Assembly (NCBI GenBank): GCA_009760855.2
Contig: WPIO01000062.1
Location: 904,001 to 964,000 of the forward strand
Length of the DNA: 60,000 nt
Reading direction: 5' to 3'
DNA from: Cristatella mucedo
Taxonomy: Eukaryota > Bryozoa > Phylactolaemata > Cristatellidae
A program made the translations under genes and the position numbers. Of the stretch, positions 45,653-56,407 are shown piece after piece (the first letter of the stretch is position 1; each line of letters starts with the position of its first letter). The notes beneath the pieces were generated by a model. The model saw only the letters and a program-made list of their open reading frames with translations. It was not told the origin of the DNA and did no database searches.

Positions 45653-48600
45653 GCCGACTCTGTCGGAGAATTTGTTCCAAAACCTTAAAGAAACTTATTT
45701 TTCATGTTTCACACCTGATACGAGGACTTGGAAATTCAGCAAGGAACAATGCTAACGACTCCAGTAGAGATGTTACTCTTTGAATGAGCTTTCTGATTTT
45801 CTTTCCATCTTTCTTACAAAGAAACTTGAAAAACGATCGGCTAGATCATCGCAGGATCGTTGGGCAAGATTCTGACTTGGGTGCAGTTGAAGAAAAGGAT
45901 GGTGGTCGACATTAACAAATTTGCATGGTGCATCTGTGATTTCACTATGTTCTTGTAGAAGCTAGACTTAAGCTATTATGAATACGTAAGAAATACAGGA
46001 ATCCTCATATGGCAGGAGATGTAGAGTCAGTCATGATCTTGCATGCTTTTGTAAGCTTGAGCTTTGAACTCCTCGAGATTGTAACATCTACTGTAAGCCA
46101 TGAGCTTGTGGACAAGCATAGACATTGCAATTGTTCAGAAGAGCAAAGTAATCAAGAATACCAGCAAGCGTTCTCCTGCAATAGGTCTTAACGGTCTCAA
46201 ATTCCGATCTTGACGCACGTCAGAACTTATGCTTTCGAAAAATTTTGCACTGGTCAGAAAGAACGTGTTTAAAAGATAGGCAAACGGCAAACAATTGAAT
46301 AGAGATGTGCCAAGGTATGAAGTTTGAGTAACCACTAATCAGCACTTGCTTTGGGTAGAATCGAAGAATTAATTTCTAAAGTCAGAGGCATGCAGTGCTA
46401 ATGGAACTTCCCCAGAAGTATTTAATAAAAAGTTTGGGCAGATTGTGTCGTATCTTGATAGGATATACTAGTATAAAGAGGCTTAAGCTGCATCTCAGAC
46501 AAACAAAGTAGACCCAAGTTGCAGATCATGCAGATTGCCAAACTACCAACGTCTTCATTAAGTGCAAATAAACAGCCAAAAATACATTGCAGGGTTACTA
46601 GAAAGAAAAGAGAAGAAAAAGAGAGACAGGTCACAAGAGAAGGCTTTAGGAGATGAATCAACGAGCCGTGAAACCAGAGGCACGAGCCATACCAACTCAA
46701 AGATTTTGACGGATAATTAAGAAGAACTCTTGATAGCTAGAGCCACAATAAGATTTCTTGCTGCAAATTAATTCTCACTCTTTTGCTGAATTGAGATAAA
46801 GAACCTGATACATGTCTACATTTCTTGATTGAGTTCTTCAGACCTGGGGGTATTTTGAAGTTACCAAATAGCCACAGGGATCTTTTTAATTGTGAGAGTA
46901 AATGTGCATGATTTTTTTTAGACATGCCTCGGATATTGCTACCATTTACAATTGGTACTGGTTAAATGGATGCTCTATCAAAACGTATGAATGATGACAT
47001 CGATGTGATTACCACAAATAAATGTCTTTATATTTCTCCCTCAAAGAACTAAATCTCTTTATAGGCACCAGGTATACTGCAAAGGAGGCATGTGAGTATG
47101 GTTATTGATAACACATGCAGCATAAGCATGCAAAGCATGTGCATAAAGTCCCTTACTGCACAGTCATAAGTTTGAGAGCTGTTATAAAAATACAGATTGA
47201 AGGAAGCGTTTTTATGTGTCAACGGCGATTACGGTGAATTGAGCAAACACTTCAGTGGTAATTGCCCATGTATTGCGATAAAAATAAAACATGCACTCAT
47301 TGTCCACATGCTCTGCAGCCATGTCATTAAGCAAGAGGGTCACGTCCTGAGGCTGACTGCTGGGATAAAGCCGAAGATAACTAAGATGTAGCAACCGTCT
47401 TAAGCTGACTCCGACTATAACATCACATTCTCTCGACTCCCTTGCTGTGCATGTATTGCTGACATCTACACACGAATGACAGTTAACATTCTCAAATTGA
47501 ATTATTATAAAACCAACTTACTAGTTAATATAATGCATCTCCATCGGTAGCTCCACAAAGCGATAAAGACTACGTGGGTGATATGCAGGAAAGTTTTGCA
47601 TAACACACTCAGAGCCTAAGCAGCTTTTGGTACACATTCAGTAGCCAAGCAAACTTCATCTCACACAACAGTTAGGGCAGTGAGTAGTACGAAAGTAGCC
47701 GCTTAGGACGGCTAGAAAATATTAGCCATAGTCGGCAGCAGGAGAGTAGACCAGAGTAATTACGGCCAAACCAAATGTTACTCGGAAATTGAAAAGCTTA
47801 ATACTCAAAATTGGCACTGCCAGCATATCTCCTGTAGCATCTGCACGAAATCCATGAGTCCTGTTCCAAAGAAACAAATCACTAAACGATCACATCAACT
47901 TCACAGTCAAGGCTGCCTACTTTCAGCTATGTAACATTGCCAAAATTTGAGCCAGCTTAGACAGGGATATTAAATCCAAAGTGTTCCGTGCATTTGTGAC
48001 ATCACGTCTCGACTTTTGTAACTCACTGCTTGCTGATCTACAGGCCTGTGCAATCATTCGATCATATGGTTGTAGGACGGTTTATCTATGAACGATTCAT
48101 CCACGGGCTGTTCATTCCGGATGATTCGTCCAGAGGACGTTTCATCCACATCTGACAGCTGACAAAAAACCTAAACACTAATTAAAGGTATTTATTTCAG
48201 CATTTTTCCAGTATAGTCATTCAGCAATTCATATCAGCAAGTTTAAATACTACTCTGGATGAATCGTCCGTGGGTGAAACTTCCTGTGGATGAATTATCA
48301 GGGATGAACAGTCCGTGGATGAATCGTCCGGACATCAATCATACTTTCTTAAAGCATCTAAGTGCCTAAAAAAAGGCTACATCTTCGGAGGGCACTATTT
48401 GAAGGTATTATTATTATTGCTACTATGTGCTTTTCGGTAAGAGAGTGAACGTAAAGACTGCTGTTTGGCACGTGTGGTAGACGAAGGGCTTTTCTGCCTG
48501 ATATCCCCATAGCTATGCTTGTGTCTACACCATGCACTGTCCTGGCTCAGAAGAGAGGGTGCAGGGAGACCAGGGGAAAAACACGAGGTCATACTGTAAA

Positions 48601-49592
48601 TACAATCTGCCTAGCAGCCACAGGGCTTCAAAGGTGCAACATAGCTTCTATGGGGATTTCCTTTATGCCTAAAATAGAATTGTCATTTTTATTAAAAGTA
48701 ACTCGCAGTAATAGTTCCCAAGCGATAAAGAAACTGAACAAAAGTGACAAAAAATGTACGCCATTGTTTGACATAAACTTGGAAGAGTATGTAAATTGTT
48801 ACCGAGTGTACAGGTGCACAGGTCATACTGCTCATAGCAGAAACGCTAAGGATGAGAGCCAATGCTGTGACCCTGCCATTCATACGGGACAAGCTGATGA
48901 CAACGAATCTACGAAAATTGGCATTTCAGTAAGAGGGACACCATACAGTGCACTGGTACATCAATTGGTTAGACATCAGACATATCAAAGGGCAACTTAC
49001 TGTCTCAAGCTGTTGCTTCCTTTTCTCCAGAGTGAGCACGTCCCCAGCACGCTCGTTCAGTGTCTCACGCAGCCGCTTGATCTCCAGCTTCAGCAGATTA
49101 TCGTCGACCATGAGGTCCTGCTTGGCAGCAATGATCTGGCGCAGCTCACGCTGCGAGTTCTCGTTGTAGAGATTGAGCTCGTTTATCTTGGTTGTCAAGT
49201 CGTCCTTGGATGCCGTACCTTTCTCCAGATCACGTTTCACTTTTCTAATATCGTCCTACAGGATTCAAGCTATTTGGAAGTGCAAGCACCAGAAGATGTA
49301 ACTCTGTTTAACTCTTTGTTATGCTTAAATCATAAGAACGTTAACATGTCACATTGGAAATTCGAAGGCCTGAAGATCCAAGCACATGCATCACGAAGAT
49401 TGTCTGGTAGCTCTGGCAGCCTTCCTGACAGCACTTTGTATACCATCTCTCTCCTCTGACCTTTTCTATCTCTAACTCTCTCACTTTCTCACTCTCATTC
49501 ACTCTCTCGCTCACTTGCTTACTCTCATTCACTCACTCACTCACCCACTCACACTCACTCTCACTCTTGCTCTCACTCTCACTCACTCACTC

Positions 49593-49638
<46 letters not shown>

Positions 49639-52600
49639 GCCTTCTATGTTTCTCTCTGCCTGGGCTCTCACTCTTATGCTTGCAGTCTTTATTTATAAAT
49701 AAACAAGAAGGAGCATCATAATAGCATCAAAAGTATCATGTTTTGCTACTAGACCGCAGGTTTGCCTTTACCTGCAGACGCTTCAGCTGGGCGTTCAGCA
49801 TTGCATGTGCAAGTTGCCTTTCTTCAAGGGCAGCTGTCAACTCTTTAACCCGCTGCTCCAGAGCAACTTTCTCTTCGTTGCTGTGCTCCCCTTGCATACG
49901 ATTGATACGCCGCTCGAGCTGTTGAATTGCAAAATCCTATAATGTATAACAATAAACTGTAATTATTGAGTCATACGAATCACTAGTGCCAGCTTATTGA
50001 ACAAGTTATAACTCCCCCTGGATTGCAACAAACAAGGCCAATTTGATGAAGCAGCACCAATGAGTAGTGTCTCAAATACTTAGCAGCAGCAGCAGCGTTA
50101 GCTAGCAGGAGCATGGCTAGCCAGAGCCATTCTTTGTAAACCCAGGCCAGACGGCCAATCCCTGTGTACATGATGTATGAGAGACAGAGAATGGTCGGAA
50201 GAGGAAGATGGTAGAGTCGTTTCTGATGTTAGTTCATGCTGCATATGTGTGAGGTTACATGTATAAAATGATAGACAGTGACATCGTTTTCACTGGCTAA
50301 GGAATGTGCAACCAACAATGACTTCAATGCTGAGCATGTGATAAAAAAAAAGTCGATCATAGCATCAATGGTCAGACCTGAGATGTCCAATATGCTTAGG
50401 CTGTCAGCAAAGTCAATGCTATGACTGCAACTGACGTAATTTAAAAAATGGTCAGCGATATTGTATGCAAAGCTACACGGAGCTCAAGAGGATTTATGCT
50501 AGATTCAGTTGCAGCAGATGAAACACTGGCTCACATCACAATAATAATAACATCATAGTAATAATAGTAATAAGACATGTGCACAGTGCGCTACGCAAAC
50601 TATCTTTCTAGGCACTTTACACAAGGCAGAAAGGCAGTATTAAATGGGTTACTTGAACTGATCTGGAAGTGAGCAATGAAATAAACATGTACATATATTA
50701 GCACCTTGTTGTGCCACTCATGGCAGATTCTAAATGCCTAATCACAGATGTACAGGCCGAGATATGCTAACGTCGACCGTTAATCATCTCCTAACTGCTC
50801 CCTGTTCATCACTATACCTAGCAATCCATGTCATCCAACAAATCAGTTTTAGCTTCCTTCTTTGCAACATAAATAAGATCAGAGAGTCACTCCACAAGCT
50901 AGCATCCTCATTGGACTCCTTATCCTCCATTCTTTACATCATTTCACTTTCCTTCTTCAAGCCTGCCAGTTCAGACCTAATCTTAAAGTTCATCTCCAGT
51001 CTAAGAAGATTACTAGCCCTATAAACTCTATACCCAAAGCTATCCTTCCGAGCTGCACAATTTACTGCTGCCCTGGATTAATAGCATAATAAATATGTCC
51101 TAACCCACCAATCTTGTCTCTGCAATCTCAAAAAGCTGCTTCTTAGGAAGTCGACACTAGCCCAAGAGACCTGCATATTCTCCCTATTTCCATTCCGATC
51201 AAAGACTCTGGAATAAATAATAGCAAGCCAGCTAAATTCCTATTTCAAAACGTAAGACCTTGCAACTAAATTCCTTGCAATTAAAAAAAACAATCGCTCC
51301 TTAGAATCAGCCTTGTCGAAAGTTTATGACAACCTTGTCAGGGAATTCTTACTGAGGTAGAGTCTCAATGCTATTTCTTCTGGATCTCTCGTTATTGTTT
51401 CGATACCAACGATCGCCAAGTGCCTCTTGAGTGCGGATCACCTTGCCAGGGCATAGATGGGCTTTGCAATGTTTTACGGCCTATCCCAGCAAAAGATTTC
51501 AAGATACTGATGTTAACGGGCAACGATGATTCGGGGAGCCTTTTAAGTAGGAGGTACCCCAGAGACTGTCCTTAGTTTAATTCTTTCACAATTTTTATTC
51601 TTCTTCCTACCGACGTAATCTCTAAGCACAAACTAGGCTACTTTCATTATCATGCAGACAACACACACCTGAACCTGTGTTTTGATCTTTCTCGGCCCTC
51701 CGGCAATGCAAAATCTCTTAATTACCGTGCAGCATGTATTGCTAACATCTGCAATTGGATGACAGCAAACTATCTCAAATTTGATGACGATAAAACCAAC
51801 GCAAAAGCAATGGGTTGACTGAATGCTATTCAGAACTTGGACAAACTAGCCCTCAAAATGCATATATCATCATATCTTGGTAGGATGTGCATGCGATCTG
51901 GATGTCCAGTTTCAAAGTGACCTTTCACTAGATGATCACATCTGCTCAACACTCAAGGTTCACTACTTTCAGCTTCCACTACCCCTCCTGATGCAAAATG
52001 CAAAACGATGGGCCTATTTAGATCAGCAAATGCACGGATTTCACAAATGCACGCACCAGCTTGGCTGTGAAATACACCACAGCCAAGCTGGTCCATGCAT
52101 TTGTTAACTTCTGTCTATAATTCTGTAAACTCACTACTTGCAGGTCTTCCTGGCTGTGCAATAAGGCGTTTACAGATGATGAAAAACTCTGCAGCTAGGC
52201 TTCTCTATCGTGAACATGGCAACTGCCATATATCACCAACTTCTCACTGGCATGCACTGGTTCTGTATCTAGCAGTTTACTGACATAAAAAAAATAAAAA
52301 AATAATAGCTGATTTGACAGCCTCTTTTTGTATAGCGACAGAAGAGCCTTGACGGCTATCACCGCTGCTTGCAGTGGCGATAAAGGATCACCTACCACAG
52401 GATTCGATCCCACGACCTTGGGGCCAAGGTCGTGAAAACCAACCACCTTACCTAGTGAGCCATTACTGCTCACCACGATCTTCTGACATCTATATTCTGT
52501 CACTCACTTTAGGTTTGACTTACAGATTCTGTCACGCACTTTCGTTCCCATTATTCTTTAGCTCTGACCAAATTATCTGGAATATTTCCTCATCAGGTTC

Positions 52601-55600
52601 CATATCGTACCACCTGCTCTTCTGGATAGCTTGTTTAGCCATGCCTCTAACATAATTCAAATCCTCTATAGACCGTGACTTAGTTTTCATGTTTCCAAAT
52701 CTGGAATTCACTCCAGACTCACATCAAGATATCCATTAATCCGACGAAATTAAAAAATCAAACTGCTTGTCACAGCTTTTGCTCTGAATACGTGAGTAGT
52801 GCAGAGTGAGTTTATGCATGATGATGCTGTCTGTACATTTTGTCATTGACCACTTCCTTTCCAGCACAAGCAAAGTGCCTAAAAAGGGATTTAGTTCTCC
52901 TAGCGCATTATATACAAATATGTTATTATTATTATTATATAACGACAGCAAGACTATTGCACTTTTGCTTATTTTAATATAATTTTTGGTTTATTTTTGT
53001 TTTAATTAATCAAAGCACATTGTCGCTATCCCAAGAATGATGAAGTAAGAAAAAGACAAACTCAAGCCGTTGATCGGTCTCAGGATTCATATTCTGCTAA
53101 GGAGAGCAAACCATCTTAACAGCAAGGCAAGAATGGTCCAGCATGAAACACCTTTACACTCTCACAAGTATTCCGAGGCAGTCATTGCAGTGTAGGCCAG
53201 ACAGTCAAAAAGTCAGCAGCGCAGACAATCTTACCTGATTATAGATTATCTCCAGCTGCTTCAGTGAATCGTGATCCAGTTTGTTGACCTTGCTGTCGAG
53301 GTTACGCACCGCAGCGCGGCTCCCTTGAATCTCGGCAGCCAGGTCCTTCTCTATTTTCTTAGACTCATACAGCTCCTGTCCCTTTCGGAATTTTATGTCA
53401 CGCAGGTGCTGCAGGTCTTGAGTGATACTCTAGAAGTGCGTAAGACTTGTGAGCAGCTGCTGGCTTTGCCGCAGGCAAAACGCTCGCTCGACACATCGTA
53501 GTAGCCCAAACCAGAGGGATCAGTGAGTCTCGAACACACACACAATCATCATGTAGGGACTCTGTCTTTGCAAACGTGGCACCGCTCGCTAGAAAAGCCG
53601 CTTGCTTCAGCCGGCGCGTGACGTCGCTCGCGCTTCGATCGCGGGAGGATGCTTCGGTCGCGCGAGGATGCTTCGATTGCGCGAGGATGCTTCGATTGCG
53701 CGAGGATGCCTCGATCGTGCGAGGATGCTTCGATATTGGGAGGATGCTGTGCACATGCTGGCTGTGCAGCAGCAGCCGATTTGCCGCTACGGTCCTCCTC
53801 ATCTACCTTCTGGCGCTCCTCTTCGTTAGTCATCATCTCGTCCATGCGAGCCGCGAGCTCCTCGGCACTGAGCTGGGCCTCTGTGGCCACCTGCAGCTTC
53901 TCGCTGAGGGTCTCCTTCAACTCTTGCATTTCGTTAAATCTAAGGATGAAAGCGAAATCCCACTGGCGTTTGCTCGAATCCAATGACGTGGTGCACGAAA
54001 AAAAAACAGAATCATCTCTAGAATCTTCTCTGGTGAAGCCTCACGGTTGGCCGTACTGCTACAAACGCTGGGTGTGGTGGCTTTTGCACTGGCATCCTCA
54101 GGTAAAATTTGGCAACTTCCAACCGGTCTCCCTACTGCCGTTCTGATCTTAGACACCGGAACTACTAGTAGTAGACCAACCAAACTCCTACATTGAATTA
54201 AAACCTAGCAAATATGCTATAGTTTATTTTTCGAGAAAATCATGCTACAGAGTCAGCGTTACCTCGGGTGTATAATAACATTCTCATCAATGCAAACTTA
54301 TATACTTTGCATATGCCAAGAGGCTCGAGCCCACGACCTCAGTCATCAAATGCATTCATGTTGACCTCGGTCATTAAAGGCAAGCACCTTACCACTAGGC
54401 CAAACCAGCACTGCTTTAGGTAAATTCTCTCAGCTTGTTTTGCTTAATCTTTCGGCAGCATTTTGATACTCTTGACCACAAAGTCCTTCTCCAGTGCCTC
54501 TCATCTCGTCTGGGCATCACTGGCATTGCACTGCACTTGTTTAGATCCTATCTCAGTGGGAGACTCCAGCGTATTGATGTGAACGTACAGTGGTCATCTG
54601 AGAATCGCTGATGTGATCGCCTAGCACAATTTATGATTTTACTTCTATACAGATGACACACAGCTGTACCTATGCTGTGATCCGTCCCAGCCCTCCAGCA
54701 TGTCAAACTCTCTTAACTTCCTAGCTGCATGTATTGCTGACATTGACACTTAGATGGCAGTAAGCTTTCTCAATTTGTAAGACGATAAAACTAACTTACT
54801 AGTTATGGGCAAACCAAACGCGATTCGGAAACTGAAAAGTTTAATGCTCAAGATCAGGTCAGCTAGCAAATCTCTTGTGGCACCTGCACGACATCTAGGG
54901 GTCCTGTTCCAAAGTGACCTCTCAATAAACGACCACATCAGCTCCACAGTCAGGCCTGTCTCAGCTATGTAAAATTGCTATAACATTTGGGCCTGCTTAG
55001 ACAGGGATACTACATACATATTGTTCCATACATTTGCGGTATCCCGCCTCGACTTCTGTAACTCGTTGCTTGCTGGTCTACCGGCCGGCTTAAACAGGCA
55101 CTTTAAGTCGGTGCAAAACTGTGCAGCCAGGCTTGTCTGATGTGAGTCGAAGTTGCCACATTAAACTACTCCTCACCAACCTGCACTTGCTCCCAATCAA
55201 GCATCGTTTCGACTTCAAGATTCTGTCACTCACTTGTAAGTCTCTTCATTTTCTGGCTTCGGCCAACCAATCAGAACCACTCCCCAAGACAGCCAAGGCA
55301 TCATCCCACTGGCTTTTCTGCCTCAAATCGTTTAGCTATAGCTATACCTCGAACCAACCTCATTACCTTCGGAGACCCGGCATTTAGTTCGTATGCTCCC
55401 AAAGCCTGGAACATAATCCTGATCAACGTCACGACATCCCTTGACTCGACAATATTTAAAAAGAGTCTCAAAACCACCTGTTTTCACAGCATTTGCTGGG
55501 TCCTTGTCGCTTGTCTTTTTTGTACTTATGCGTGCTGACACTGTATATATTACCACTAACCACATTTGCATGCTGACACAGTGCATGTTATCTCTAACCA

Positions 55601-56321
55601 TTTATGCTTGTTGACACCGTGGATGTTATCACTAACCACTTAGCCAAGTGTCTGCTACAGCGTTTTCGGAGGGTGCTATACGAATGTATCATATTAATAT
55701 TATTAATTTTTACTGGGTACATTGGAAGGCTAAATGGCATTTTTGAGCGCTAATCCATTCCGTTTGCCAGCCTACTTCCAGGACCTAGGGTATGCACGTT
55801 TCAATCTCATTAGGCAGGGTGGCTATTTAACACGGTAGCACAATCTGCTTTAGGTTGGCAATGGATGCATGCACTTAAAGGTAATGTGTTTTTGTTTGAC
55901 TCCGGTGTGCAATATCTCAGCTCGTGAACTCCTGACCTACAATCCCAACATTGGGTTTGTCTACATACAAAATCATCAACCATTATCGAAACGAATTAGC
56001 GGTTGATGCAATTGCCCAAAGGTAGTCAGCAGATAATAATCCCTAACGAACTAAAAAAAAGCGACCTTTGGCAGCAATACTTGCAGCCAGTTTGTTGGCT
56101 AAGAGAGTTGGGTGCGAGCGTGTGCCAGTGATATCCATCACTGTACATGCTGCCAGAGGAGCATACTTTTTCTGTTTCTCAATGATGTCCTTCTTTAACT
56201 GTGTGACATGCGATCTTGTTGTCTCCAGCTCTTGATTTGTGCGCTCAACGGTTCTCTTCAGAGCGTCCAGCTGAACAGTAAAAAAATAAGTAAAGTCGCC
56301 TGGCGAACAGTGACTCGAGCT

Positions 56322-56407
<86 letters not shown>

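Noticed and set aside
48073-48342. CRISPR-like array of short repeats
   Set aside because: Units are degenerate, without uniform spacers, arranged as inverted arms in an animal intron.
48515-49459. 314-codon + strand open frame, the longest in the window
   Set aside because: It lies antisense to CCDC39 exon 10 and flanking intron, has no recognisable domain, and its openness over the exon follows from the composition of the coding strand opposite.
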